Shown in pieces: positions 44,689 to 53,152 of a stretch of DNA of 53,152 nucleotides (position 1 is the first letter of the stretch; each line of letters opens with the position of its first letter). Both the position numbers and the translations under genes were made by a program. Source of the DNA: Phycisphaerales bacterium (lineage in GTDB: Bacteria; Planctomycetota; Phycisphaerae; Phycisphaerales; UBA1924); contig JAJDDC010000072.1 of NCBI GenBank assembly GCA_029260515.1, positions 1-53,152 on the forward strand, read 5' to 3'. Under the pieces are notes generated by a model. That model was given only the letters and a program-made list of their open reading frames with translations. It did no database searches and was not told the origin of the DNA.

Positions 44689-45810
44689 TCAGTCCCCGAA
44701 ACAGGTGTACACACTCCGCGCCGCGGCGATGAGCTGGTGGTCGAGCGGGACCAGCCGCTGACGGTCGGCCGCCGACGTGATCTCGACGTCGCCCAGCTCC
44801 CCGCCCTGCATCACCACGAGGCGGTTGCGTTTGCCCATCCGCAGCAGGTGCATCGCGTGGTGCCCGAACTGCGTCGCCAGCACCCGGTCCCGCGCCACAG
44901 GCGTCCCGCCCCGCTGCACGTGCCCGAGCACGACGTACCGCGACTCGATCCCGGTGCAGTCCTCGATCTGGTCGGACAGCCACTTGCCGATCCCGCCCAG
45001 ACGGATCGGGTCGGGGCTCGTCGGATCGACGCGTTCGACGATCTGCTCGCCCCCCTTGGGGCTCGCGCCCTCCGAGCAGCAGATGATGCTGAACCGCTTG
45101 CCCCGCTGCGAACGCCCGAGGCAGAACGCACAGACCTTTTCGAGATCGAAGGGGATCTCGGGCAACAGGATCACGTCCGAGCCCGAGGCGACGCCCGCGT
45201 ACAGCGAGATCCAGCCCGCGTTGCGCCCCATGACCTCGACCACCATCACCCGGTGGTGGCTGGCCGCGGTCGTGTGCACCCGGTCGAGCGCCTCGGTCGC
45301 GACGTGCACCGCGGTCTGGAAGCCGAACGTGATGTCCGTGCCCCACAGGTCGTTGTCGATGGTCTTGGGCACGCCGATGCAGTTGATGCCGCGCTGCGCG
45401 AAGGGCGCAGCAGCCGACATCGTCCCGTCGCCGCCGATGCACACCAGCGCCTCGATCCCGTGGATCTCCAGGTGCGTCATGCAGGTGTCGGTGAGGTCCT
45501 TGAACCGGATCGAGCCGTCGGCGTTCTCGCCCACCGGGTACTTCTGCGGGTTGGCCTTGTTGGACGAGCCGAGGATCGTCCCGCCGTCGGTGAGGATGTC
45601 CGAGACGTCCTCGATGGTGAGCGGACGGACGCGGTCCTCGATGAGCCCGAGGAACCCGTCCTCGATCCCGAGCACCTCGATGCCGTGGAAGATGGCGTCC
45701 TTGGTGACGGCCCGGATGACGGCGTTGAGCCCCGGGCAGTCTCCCCCTCCGGTGAGCACCCCGATGCGTGTAACGCCGCTCGTCGCGACACGGTCTGAAA
45801 CGCCACTCAT
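44689..45810 (-). CDS. pfkA: 6-phosphofructokinase, mixed-signature type
   Basis: A 373-residue phosphofructokinase converting fructose 6-phosphate to the 1,6-bisphosphate. GGGDCPGLN (21-29) is the N-terminal phosphate site and MGRNAGW is the substrate loop. The phosphoryl-donor pocket is mixed: GGDGT (126-130) as in ATP enzymes, but PKTIDND (148-154) with the Lys seen in PPi enzymes. This combination is known from the group III/mixed-substrate PFKs. Donor preference cannot be read from sequence. The start at 45810 has a TATTCT hexamer six bases before it and no Shine-Dalgarno, so it is another leaderless candidate. Divergent from the DUF6263-like gene. Confidence 0.92.
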   Translation of the reverse strand: MSGVSDRVATSGVTRIGVLTGGGDCPGLNAVIRAVTKDAIFHGIEVLGIEDGFLGLIEDRVRPLTIEDVSDILTDGGTILGSSNKANPQKYPVGENADGSIRFKDLTDTCMTHLEIHGIEALVCIGGDGTMSAAAPFAQRGINCIGVPKTIDNDLWGTDITFGFQTAVHVATEALDRVHTTAASHHRVMVVEVMGRNAGWISLYAGVASGSDVILLPEIPFDLEKVCAFCLGRSQRGKRFSIICCSEGASPKGGEQIVERVDPTSPDPIRLGGIGKWLSDQIEDCTGIESRYVVLGHVQRGGTPVARDRVLATQFGHHAMHLLRMGKRNRLVVMQGGELGDVEITSAADRQRLVPLDHQLIAAARSVYTCFGD

Positions 45811-45816
45811 GGGCGG

Positions 45817-45822
45817 AGAATA
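45817..45822 (-). promoter_or_regulatory. Candidate -10 (TATTCT) for leaderless pfkA
   Basis: On the minus strand TATTCT (four of six) ends six bases before the ATG at 45810. The gap CCGCCC contains no ribosome-binding complement. Confidence 0.4.
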
Positions 45823-45947
45823 GCGGTCGGGCGCCCCCCGCGGCGATGGCCCCGGCGCGGGTACGATTCCCCCCGATTTTCTCGCGGGCATGTGGGCGCC
45901 CGCGTCATCCCCCCACCACCCCAGCCCATCACGCCCAGGAGAGACCC

Positions 45948-46877
45948 ATGCCGCTCACATTCCGCCACGCCCTGCCCGCGCTCGTCGCGGCCGCAACGCT
46001 CGCCGCCCCGGCCGCCGCCCAGGAGATCGACCTCTCGTACACCTGGCAGGCCGGCGACACGCTCACCTACGCCATGACCAGCGAGTCGTCCCAGGCGCAG
46101 ACCGGCATGGCCAACCAGTCCACCTCCGCCAACTCACAGCAGGTCCTCGCGATCGAGGTCCTGAGCGTGGACGCCGAGGGCGTCAGCACCATCCGCCAGA
46201 CCACCAAATCGATGAAGGTCAACGTGACCAAGCCCAGCGGCGTCGAGCTGAGCTACGACTCCGAGGCCGAGTCCAACGCATCCGCCGCCGCCGACCCCAT
46301 GATCGCCTCGCTCGCGGCGCTCGACGGCTCCGAGTTCACGATCGTGCTGGGCCCCGACGGCTCGGTCATCGACATCCCCGACTACGACGCGTGGCGCGAG
46401 GGCGCCAACGCCGGCGATGGCGCCAAGCCCTTCCTCTCCGCCGCCCCGCCCAAGGACGCGCTGATGAAGAACATCGAGGGCGCGTACAAGACCCTCGCCG
46501 GCAAGACCATCGCCCAGGGCGAGAGCTGGACCACCGAGATGCGCAACGAGTTCGCGCCCGGCGCCTCGATGACGTTCTCGTTCGAGAACACCGTCGCAGC
46601 CATCGCCACGCGCTCGGGCGACAAGCAGGCCGACATCGAGACCACCGGGACCATCGACCTCCAGCCGCCCGCGGGCTCGCCGATGGAGATCAAGCTCGCC
46701 GAGCAGGAGATCACGGGCAACTCCGTCTTCTCCTCCGAGAAGGGCGCTGTCGTCTCCAGCCAGGGCGCCGTCCACATGGTCATGACCGTCGGCCCCCCCG
46801 GCGCCGGCGCCATGATGACCATGACCATGGACCAGAAGAGCACGCTCAAGCTCCTTACCTTCGAGCGCGGCGGCTGA
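45948..46877 (+). CDS. Secreted DUF6263-like protein
   Basis: A 309-residue exported protein (signal peptide 1-24, AAA|QE). The body is beta-rich: DLSYTWQAGDTLTYAMTSES opens it and GKTIAQGESWTTE marks the middle of the fold. This pattern matches the DUF6263-type secreted proteins; no enzyme activity is known. AGGAGA lies seven bases before the ATG at 45948, and a GGTACGATT stretch near 45858 could hold the promoter. The EF-hand gene follows 124 bases on, across a hairpin. Confidence 0.7.
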   Translation: MPLTFRHALPALVAAATLAAPAAAQEIDLSYTWQAGDTLTYAMTSESSQAQTGMANQSTSANSQQVLAIEVLSVDAEGVSTIRQTTKSMKVNVTKPSGVELSYDSEAESNASAAADPMIASLAALDGSEFTIVLGPDGSVIDIPDYDAWREGANAGDGAKPFLSAAPPKDALMKNIEGAYKTLAGKTIAQGESWTTEMRNEFAPGASMTFSFENTVAAIATRSGDKQADIETTGTIDLQPPAGSPMEIKLAEQEITGNSVFSSEKGAVVSSQGAVHMVMTVGPPGAGAMMTMTMDQKSTLKLLTFERGG

Positions 46878-46913
46878 CCCGCCCGCACAACCCCACCTCT
46901 GCCGCTTTTTCAC

Positions 46914-46942
46914 CGGGCGGGTCCGCAATGCGGGCCCGCCCG
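46914..46942. repeat. GC-rich hairpin between the DUF6263-like and EF-hand genes
   Basis: CGGGCGGG (46914-46921) pairs with CCCGCCCG (46935-46942). Inside, CCGC pairs with GCGG around AAT, with one G-T wobble, giving 13 pairs. No T run follows on the plus strand, so it is not a standard terminator. Confidence 0.5.
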
Positions 46943-47001
46943 TGTCGTTGGGCCCCCCGACCGCCGGGCGACGCCCCGACGACGACTGAAAGGACCACGA
47001 C

Positions 47002-47832
47002 ATGACGACCCAACGCACGACCCCACGCATGACACCCGGCGCGGCACTGGGCGCGATCGCGCTCGCCCTGGCCGCCGGCGCCTGCCTCGCCGCGACCACC
47101 GCCCAGCCCGAGAAGGACGCCCCACGCCACGAGCGCGCCATCGAGTTGTTCGACGCCGACAACGACGGCGCCCTCAGCGCCACCGAACGCGAGGCCGCCA
47201 GGGACGCGATGCGCCAGCGACGCCAGGACCGCGCCACCACCCGATTCGACGCCGACGAGGACGGCACGCTCTCCGACGACGAGCGCCAGGCCGCCCGGAC
47301 CTTCGCACGGGCGCGGATGAACGAGCACCGCGACCGCGTGCTGACCATGCTCCAGCGCCGCGGGCTCGACGCCCTCCCGCCCCACGCCGCAGCGACCCTC
47401 GAAGCGTTCGACATCGACGCCGACGGCGCGATCAACGACGACGAACGCGTCATGCTGGAGATCGAGCTCGACGCCCGCCTCGACGCCCGCAAGGCGGAGA
47501 TGCTCGCGCGGTTCGACGCCGACGCCAGCGGCGAACTAAGCCCCGAAGAGCGTGAGGACGCACGCGAATCGAAGCGCGCCGAGCACGAGGCCAAGCGAGC
47601 CGAGTTGCTCGGGAAATACGACACCAACGCCGACGGCGTCCTCGACCGCGACGAGCACGAGGCCCTCCGCGAGAACGAGCAACCCCCCGCCCGCGACCCC
47701 TTGCTCGAGCTGCTCCGACCCCGCCGCGGCCCGGGCGCGATGCGTCACCGCAACGGCCCCGGCGCCGACCGCGTCCCCGGGCGCCACGGCGAGGACCGCC
47801 CGCAGCGCCGACGCCCGCAGCGCGACGCCTGA
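47002..47832 (+). CDS. Secreted EF-hand calcium-binding protein
   Basis: A 276-residue exported or membrane-anchored protein (hydrophobic 13-33). Five EF-hand loops are visible at about residues 51-62 (DADNDGALSATE), 83-94 (DADEDGTLSDDE), 137-148 (DIDADGAINDDE), 172-183 (DADASGELSPEE) and 207-218 (DTNADGVLDRDE). The linkers are long charged helices. The C-terminal ~45 residues are Arg/Pro-rich and disordered. The loops keep the 1, 3, 5 and 12 acidic positions, so calcium binding is likely. A strong hairpin follows the gene. Confidence 0.88.
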   Translation: MTTQRTTPRMTPGAALGAIALALAAGACLAATTAQPEKDAPRHERAIELFDADNDGALSATEREAARDAMRQRRQDRATTRFDADEDGTLSDDERQAARTFARARMNEHRDRVLTMLQRRGLDALPPHAAATLEAFDIDADGAINDDERVMLEIELDARLDARKAEMLARFDADASGELSPEEREDARESKRAEHEAKRAELLGKYDTNADGVLDRDEHEALRENEQPPARDPLLELLRPRRGPGAMRHRNGPGADRVPGRHGEDRPQRRRPQRDA

Positions 47833-47867
47833 CGCGGTCCGAGTTTCAGATCGAAAAGCCACCAGCA

Positions 47868-47902
47868 GCGGGGCGAGGCCGCACACATTGGCCTCGCCCC
47901 GC
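47868..47902 (+). terminator. Strong hairpin, terminator-like, after the EF-hand gene
   Basis: GCGGGGCGAGGCC (47868-47880) and GGCCTCGCCCCGC (47890-47902) pair perfectly over 13 bases around a nine-base loop, 36 bases after the stop. Only a short GTTTG follows, so the T run is weak. The other 213 bases up to 48115 hold no gene or motif that I can see. Confidence 0.6.
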
Positions 47903-48115
47903 GTTTGCGTGGCGGTGCAGGGAAGTGGCGGGACGCGCCGCACGGACGCGCCCCGCCCACGGGTCTCTCTCCCCTCGTGACCCACACACCACTTTGCGAA
48001 CGCGGCGCCAAACCGGCCAGAGCCCGCCAGCCTCCTCCTGACACCGCCTCACGCTCCTACAAGTCGCGTTGGCCAAAACTGTGCGCGTCGCGACCACGCC
48101 CGCTTTCCGGAACGT

Positions 48116-48931
48116 TCAGGGACATCCATCCCCGAACGAGGCCAGGAACGCCAGCACATCGCTGAAGTCGAAGACACCCGCCGGGTCAGCCAGGTCCGCC
48201 GCCACGCCGCCCGCGCTGAACACCTCAAGGAACGCCAACACGTCGGAGAAGTCCAGCACGCCAAGGGGCTCGGCCAGGTCCGCCGGGCCGCACCCGCCGC
48301 CCGCGACGAGGTTCGCCTCGACCCACGCGATCGCCTCGTCGTGCTCTGCCTCGCCCAGCCCCTGCGCAAAGACGATGTACAGCGTGTCCGACCGTGCGAC
48401 CTCGGGCGTCGGGCTCCACAGTTCGATCTGCAGGAGCCAGACCCCGTCGGCGTCCATCGGGCCGCCCGAGAGGTTCAGGAAGAACTGGAGGTGGTGGTGG
48501 AAGACGCCGTCGGCGTCGCCTGCGCCGAAGACGATCCCGGCGACGGTCCCGTCCGTCGGCGGCGCCTCGAAGTCCTGCAGTAAAGCACGAACCGTGATGG
48601 TGTCGCCCGAGATCCCGTCGAAGTCGGACCCGTCCCACTCGCGGACCGCGCCGACGATGTCGAACCCGATCTGCGTGCCCTCGGGCACGACGCCCACGCA
48701 CTCCGAGTTCCACCCGGGCTCGTCGGTGAATCCCGGGATGCCCGTCTCGCCGAACTCGCCTGCGTTGACGACCCCCGGGAACACGGCGACACCGGGAGAC
48801 TCGAACACGCCGATGTCGATCCGCCCGTTGTCCACGCGGATCGCGTAGTCGCCCGCGTGCTGGGCGTGCGCCCCTACCCACGGGGCGCCGAGCACCGCGA
48901 TGAGAACCGATATTCTAATGCTTCTGTTCAC
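48116..48931 (-). CDS. Secreted protein with two C-terminal DFSDVLAFL tail units
   Basis: A 271-residue exported protein (signal peptide 1-23, GAHA|Q). The body has no recognised domain and is rich in Asp, Gly and aromatic strands. The last ~55 residues hold two copies of a short unit: PLGVLDFSDVLAFLEVF and PAGVFDFSDVLAFLASF, each preceded by CGPADLAE or ADLADP. Similar single units end many Phycisphaerae secreted proteins (recalled, not searched) and may work as a sorting or docking signal. The start is GTG at 48931 with AGGAGA upstream. Confidence 0.75.
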   Translation of the reverse strand: MNRSIRISVLIAVLGAPWVGAHAQHAGDYAIRVDNGRIDIGVFESPGVAVFPGVVNAGEFGETGIPGFTDEPGWNSECVGVVPEGTQIGFDIVGAVREWDGSDFDGISGDTITVRALLQDFEAPPTDGTVAGIVFGAGDADGVFHHHLQFFLNLSGGPMDADGVWLLQIELWSPTPEVARSDTLYIVFAQGLGEAEHDEAIAWVEANLVAGGGCGPADLAEPLGVLDFSDVLAFLEVFSAGGVAADLADPAGVFDFSDVLAFLASFGDGCP

Positions 48932-48964
48932 GTCTGTTCTCCTGTGCGCCTCGCGCGCTGTGAC

Positions 48965-49855
<891 letters not shown>

Positions 49856-49912
49856 GGGACAGGCCCCGTGTACGGAGTCATGATCGGTTGTGTGGGAAGA
49901 ACGACGGCGGGG

Positions 49913-50182
49913 CTAGGACATCGTGGGCGGGCCACGCGCGACGCCGCTCGGCGCCGACCGGCTCACCACGCGGGGCGCGTCCCGCTCGACGACCACGACG
50001 ACCGGCCGCGGCGCGGGCGCCTCCGGCGCGTCCAGCGTCGCCTGCCCCATCAGATCGACCGCCAGGCAGACCGAGCAGTCGCCGGGGTGCTCGTGCGAAG
50101 CGTCCTCGTGCGCGTGCCACGCCGCCGAGCCCGCGAGCAACAGCTGCAGCGCGACCGCCGCGACACCCACGAGCACGTGCAT
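49913..50182 (-). CDS. Small exported His/Cys-containing protein, DUF2946-like
   Basis: An 89-residue protein with an N-terminal hydrophobic segment (about 4-20). After it come HAHEDASHEHPGDCSVCLAV, a His- and Cys-rich patch able to bind metal, and a Pro-rich stretch ending in ARGPP. This order matches the DUF2946-type proteins that often neighbour metal-uptake receptors. An in-frame GTG at 50203 could extend it by seven residues. A palindromic AT-rich site that could be a Fur or Zur box lies just upstream (50233-50256). The match is by pattern only. Confidence 0.6.
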   Translation of the reverse strand: MHVLVGVAAVALQLLLAGSAAWHAHEDASHEHPGDCSVCLAVDLMGQATLDAPEAPAPRPVVVVVERDAPRVVSRSAPSGVARGPPTMS

Positions 50183-50232
50183 GGACGAGCAGGACCGTCT
50201 CACGCCCCGAGCCTACGCCTGCGGGCCAGTAA

Positions 50233-50256
50233 TTGCAAATGCTTTCGCATTCTCAT
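50233..50256. promoter_or_regulatory. Candidate Fur/Zur-like operator
   Basis: Two ten-base halves, TTGCAAATGC and GCATTCTCAT, are arranged around TTTC. The inner five bases of each are exact complements (AATGC/GCATT). The stretch is AT-rich in a GC-rich setting and resembles Fur boxes such as those with ATGATAATCATT cores. It lies between the divergent DUF2946-like and DUF58 genes and could control either. Confidence 0.4.
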
Positions 50257-50312
50257 TTTCAGCCCTGCGTCCCATCCCCGGGCCCCATCGGAACGCCCGA
50301 TCCGCCCACCGG

Positions 50313-50318
50313 TACGAT
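50313..50318 (+). promoter_or_regulatory. Candidate -10 (GG-TACGAT) for a leaderless DUF58 gene
   Basis: TACGAT (four of six) preceded by GG ends eight bases before the ATG at 50327; the gap CAGTCCGG has no Shine-Dalgarno sequence. Confidence 0.4.
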
Positions 50319-50326
50319 CAGTCCGG

Positions 50327-51358
50327 ATGTCCACGGAAGGCGCCAGCCACCCCACCCCCGCTCCCGCCCCATCACCCGCACCGGGGCAGGCCGCCGCCGA
50401 CGCCACCCTTTATCTGCACCCCCAGACCCTGGCCCGCCTGGGCTCGTTCGAGCTGCGGGCCAAGATGATCGTCGAGGGGGTCATGTCGGGCATGCACCGC
50501 TCGCCGTACAAGGGCGTGAGCGTGGAGTTCGCCCAGCACCGCCAGTACGCCCCCGGCGACGACATCCGCCGCCTGGACTGGAAGGTCTTCGCCCGCACCG
50601 ACCGCCTGCAGGTCAAGGAGCAGCAGCAGGAGACCAACCTCGACCTGGTCGTCATGGTGGACAGCTCGGGCTCGATGAACTTCGGCTCGCGCTCGTTCGC
50701 CGAGGCCTCGGGCGCGGGGCGCAAGACCTCGCTCGACGGGCGGAGCAACTGGACGAAGTTCGACCACGCGACCGCGATGGCCGCGGCTCTCGCGTACATC
50801 ACCCTCCACCAGGGCGACCGGGCCGGGCTCGTCGTGTTCGCCGACGAGGTCAAGAACATCATCGCCCGCTCGGGCCAGCGTTCCAACTGGCGCAAGATCG
50901 TCGAGGCGTTGGCGACGCACCCGGTCGAGGCGCCGACGGACTTCGGGCGCGTCGTCGAGCAGATGCTCGCCAAGGTCACCAACCGGTGCCTGATCGCGGT
51001 GATCTCCGACTTCTTCACCGAACCCGAGACCGTCAAGGCGGCCCTGGCGCGGATGAAGCACAAGGGGCACGACGTGATCGTGTTCCAGGTGCTCGACCGG
51101 GCCGAGACCAGCTTCGAGTTCGCCGACCCGAGCCCGTTCGAGGGGCTCGAGGGCGAGGGGCGCCTGCGCCTGGACCCCCGCTCGATCCGCAAGGCGTACC
51201 TGGAGAGCATCAACGGGCACCTGGAGAAGATCGAGAAGATCAGCCGCGGCTTCGGCTTCGACTACCAGCGCGTCAGCACCCACGACTGGCTGGGCCCGCC
51301 GCTCGCGGCCTTCGTCGCGCGCCGCAACGCCATGATCAAGCGGAGCAAGTCTGGATGA
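50327..51358 (+). CDS. DUF58 / von Willebrand factor A-like protein
   Basis: A 343-residue DUF58 protein. The DUF58 signature is FAQHRQYAPGDDIRRLDWKV (68-87). The vWA part has the metal-site motif DSSGS (112-116) and later SDFFTEPETV. Residues 1-25 are Pro-rich. DUF58 proteins usually stand between a MoxR AAA ATPase and a BatA-type membrane protein; here the BatA-like gene follows seven bases after the stop, but no MoxR gene lies upstream in the window. The role is probably in envelope or respiratory complex maturation. Confidence 0.9.
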   Translation: MSTEGASHPTPAPAPSPAPGQAAADATLYLHPQTLARLGSFELRAKMIVEGVMSGMHRSPYKGVSVEFAQHRQYAPGDDIRRLDWKVFARTDRLQVKEQQQETNLDLVVMVDSSGSMNFGSRSFAEASGAGRKTSLDGRSNWTKFDHATAMAAALAYITLHQGDRAGLVVFADEVKNIIARSGQRSNWRKIVEALATHPVEAPTDFGRVVEQMLAKVTNRCLIAVISDFFTEPETVKAALARMKHKGHDVIVFQVLDRAETSFEFADPSPFEGLEGEGRLRLDPRSIRKAYLESINGHLEKIEKISRGFGFDYQRVSTHDWLGPPLAAFVARRNAMIKRSKSG

Positions 51359-51365
51359 TCACGCG

Positions 51366-53152
51366 ATGACCATCCTCCACCCCATCCTCCTCGCCTCGGG
51401 CCTCGCGCTGGTCGCGCTGCCGATCATCATCCACCTGCTGATGCGTCGGCGGCGAAGGCCCGTCCCTTGGGCCGCGATGCGGTTCCTGCTCGAGGCGTAC
51501 CGCAAGCAGCGCCGGCGGATGGCCCTCGAGCAGATCCTGCTGCTCGCGTCCCGCTGCCTGCTCGTCGCGCTGCTCGCCTTCGCGGTCGCCAGGCCGCTCC
51601 TGGGCGCCGCCCCGCTCGCGGGCGGCGCGCGCACGCTCGTCATCCTCATCGACAACTCGCTGACCAGCGCGCTCACGGACGACGAGGGGAAGACCGACCT
51701 CGACCGGCACAAGGCCCTCGCCGCCGAGGCGCTGGCGCAGCTCGACACCGCCCGCGGCGACCGGGCCGCGCTCATCGCCCTGGGCGGCCCCGCAGACCCC
51801 GTCGTCCTGCCCGTGTCGCCCGATATCGCGGGCATCGGGCGGGCCGTCGAGTCCCTGCGCCCGACCGACAGCGCGATGGACCTGCGCGGCGCGCTCGACA
51901 CCCTCGACCTGACGGTCACAGCCTCGGACGAGGCGCCTCCCACACTCGTGGTCCTGTCCGCGTTCCGCGAGGGCGCGGGGCTTGGGCGCGCGCCGATCGA
52001 GCCGCTGGGGCGCGCGCCGGCCCGCCTGCTTGTCTCCCCCCCCGCCGACGCGCCCGCGAGCAACACCACGATCGTGGGCGTCGAGCCGATGCGGGCGCTC
52101 GTGCTCGCCGACGCCTCGGGCGGGCCCCTGGGCGTCGGGCAGGTCCGCGTGACGCTGCGCCGCTCGGGCGAGGGCGTCGGGCGCCGATCCGCGACAGCGG
52201 TCCGCCTGCTCGCCGAGGGATCGGCGCCGATCCCGCTCGGCTCGTCGAGCGTCCGCTGGGAGCCGGGCCAGTCCGAGGGCGCGGCCCTTGTCACGCTCGA
52301 CCCCGAGGCGCTCGGTCGTGCCGCCAGCGTCAGCGAGGCGATCGTCCTGCGCGCCGAGATAGACCCGGACGCCCTGGGCCGCGACGACACACGCCGACGG
52401 GCGCTCGAGGTCCGCGACACGCTCCGCGTCGCGCTCGTCTCGCCCGGCCGATACGCGGGCGCGGCCGCGCTCGACGAGTTCACCCCCGCCGACTGGGCAC
52501 GACTGGCCATGCACCCGGGCGACGCGCCGGGCGGCGGCATCGAGGTGGACACGCTCGAGCCCGGCGCGATCACCGACGCACGCCTGGCCCGGATCGACGC
52601 CGCCGTCGTCGCCCGCCCCGACCTGATCGACGACACCGCCTGGGACCTGCTGGGCGCGTTCGCACGCCGCGGGGGTCTGCTCGTCGTCGTCCCCCCCGCC
52701 GACGCGGGCGCGCAGCTGTGGACCGACCGCGCGTCGCGCGCCCTCGCCCTGCCCTGGTCGATCGCCCGCGAGGCCCGCGAGTACGAACGCCCCATGGGCG
52801 TGCGCGCGCCCGAGGGCGACGCGGCCGGGCTGCTCGCGATGCTCGCCGGCGAGCTCGACGAGCTCGCACGACCTGTCCGCGTCACGCGCCTGCTGCCCGT
52901 CTCGATCGAGCCCGGGCGCGAGGACGACACGGAGATGCTCCTGGAGGTCGAGGACGGCGCCCCGCTCGTCATCGCCGCCCGGCCGGGCGCCGACGCCAGG
53001 GGCCTCGTCGTGCTCTTCGCCGCCTCCATCGACCCGGCGTGGACCGACCTGCCCACCAAGCCGCTGCTCGTCCCGCTGCTCCAGGAGATCGTCCGCCAGG
53101 GCTCGGGGCGCGCCCGAGGGAGCTTCGAGACCGCGGCGGGTGTGCCCACGCC
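51366..53152 (+). CDS. BatA-like membrane protein with vWA domain (3' end outside window)
   Basis: The frame from ATG 51366 stays open to the right edge for 595 codons. It begins MTILHPILLASGLALVALPI. Transmembrane helices at ~6-25 and ~57-79 flank a basic loop, the N-terminal double-membrane pattern of BatA-type proteins. A vWA-like domain follows (LVILIDNSLTSALTDDEGK); its metal motif reads DNSLT where DxSxS is usual, so metal binding may be lost. The rest alternates beta-sandwich-like and Rossmann-like stretches. It follows DUF58 by seven bases and should be co-translated. The long minus-strand open frames here are shadows. Confidence 0.85.
   Translation, partial: MTILHPILLASGLALVALPIIIHLLMRRRRRPVPWAAMRFLLEAYRKQRRRMALEQILLLASRCLLVALLAFAVARPLLGAAPLAGGARTLVILIDNSLTSALTDDEGKTDLDRHKALAAEALAQLDTARGDRAALIALGGPADPVVLPVSPDIAGIGRAVESLRPTDSAMDLRGALDTLDLTVTASDEAPPTLVVLSAFREGAGLGRAPIEPLGRAPARLLVSPPADAPASNTTIVGVEPMRALVLADASGGPLGVGQVRVTLRRSGEGVGRRSATAVRLLAEGSAPIPLGSSSVRWEPGQSEGAALVTLDPEALGRAASVSEAIVLRAEIDPDALGRDDTRRRALEVRDTLRVALVSPGRYAGAAALDEFTPADWARLAMHPGDAPGGGIEVDTLEPGAITDARLARIDAAVVARPDLIDDTAWDLLGAFARRGGLLVVVPPADAGAQLWTDRASRALALPWSIAREAREYERPMGVRAPEGDAAGLLAMLAGELDELARPVRVTRLLPVSIEPGREDDTEMLLEVEDGAPLVIAARPGADARGLVVLFAASIDPAWTDLPTKPLLVPLLQEIVRQGSGRARGSFETAAGVPT

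Noticed and set aside
46914..46942. Rho-independent terminator after the DUF6263-like gene
   Set aside because: The stem is strong but no T run follows on the coding strand; kept only as a hairpin.
51336..53149. Very long minus-strand open frames
   Set aside because: They lie opposite the plus-strand BatA-like gene, have Arg/Ser/Pro-biased composition with no motif, and arise from the GC-rich third codon positions.

Overview
This is a GC-rich stretch of bacterial chromosome, very probably from a planctomycete of the Phycisphaerae. The main signs are three stand-alone prepilin-like proteins with near-identical [19 protein letters not shown] starts, secreted proteins ending in DFSDVLAFL or dockerin-like units, a redoxin/cytochrome c/copper-monooxygenase-like fusion, GlnRS and AsnRS together, and a second EF-G-like GTPase. 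The taxonomic call is inference from these gene types. I saw no rRNA, tRNA, CRISPR array or insertion sequence. Genes are tightly packed: no gene-free stretch exceeds 300 bases. The longest, 47833-48115, holds only a strong hairpin.

Layout. 1-9108: the 3' part of carB, an Lrp/AsnC regulator, a secreted trypsin-like protease, a secreted unknown, a glutamine-amidotransferase/DNA-glycosylase pair, and two tandem Deg-like proteases. 9125-13426: a methyltransferase and PfkB kinase pair, a tandem NTF2-like secreted protein, a prepilin-like protein and a small zinc-ribbon membrane protein. 13452-17618 (minus): gltX, a zinc-ribbon membrane protein and glnS. 17834-24548 (plus): EF-G-like GTPase, ankyrin protein, a small unknown coupled to the first of two tandem class V aminotransferases, and a TfoX-N protein. 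24552-28449 (minus): M32 carboxypeptidase, VOC protein, a terpene-cyclase-fold secreted protein and rsmE. 28582-34149: an acidic membrane protein, a gluzincin-like protease, a low-GC two-helix/coiled-coil membrane protein, asnS and a prepilin-like protein. 34250-40706: rlmN, a large hydrolase/membrane/ATP-grasp fusion, pdxH and dnaB. 40717-53152: the redoxin/cytochrome fusion, TM2 protein, glycine-rich dockerin protein, pfkA, a DUF6263-like protein, an EF-hand protein, a DFSDV-tailed protein, a prepilin-like protein, a DUF2946-like protein, a DUF58 protein and a BatA-like protein running off the end.

Three themes stand out. First, GC-rich palindromic elements lie inside conserved housekeeping genes without breaking the frame: carB, gltX and rlmN. 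carB and gltX share an identical 28-base copy in opposite orientation relative to the gene, which recalls the protein-coding palindromic elements of Rickettsia. Other palindromes lie between genes. Second, at least six genes have a -10-like hexamer 6-8 bases before the start codon and no Shine-Dalgarno sequence, so they are probably transcribed without a leader. Other genes in the same window have good AGGAGG-type sites. Third, there are unusual fusions and one compositionally odd gene (31127-31744) that resembles membrane proteins linked to phage abortive infection.

All functional names come from reading motifs by eye; no database search was possible.
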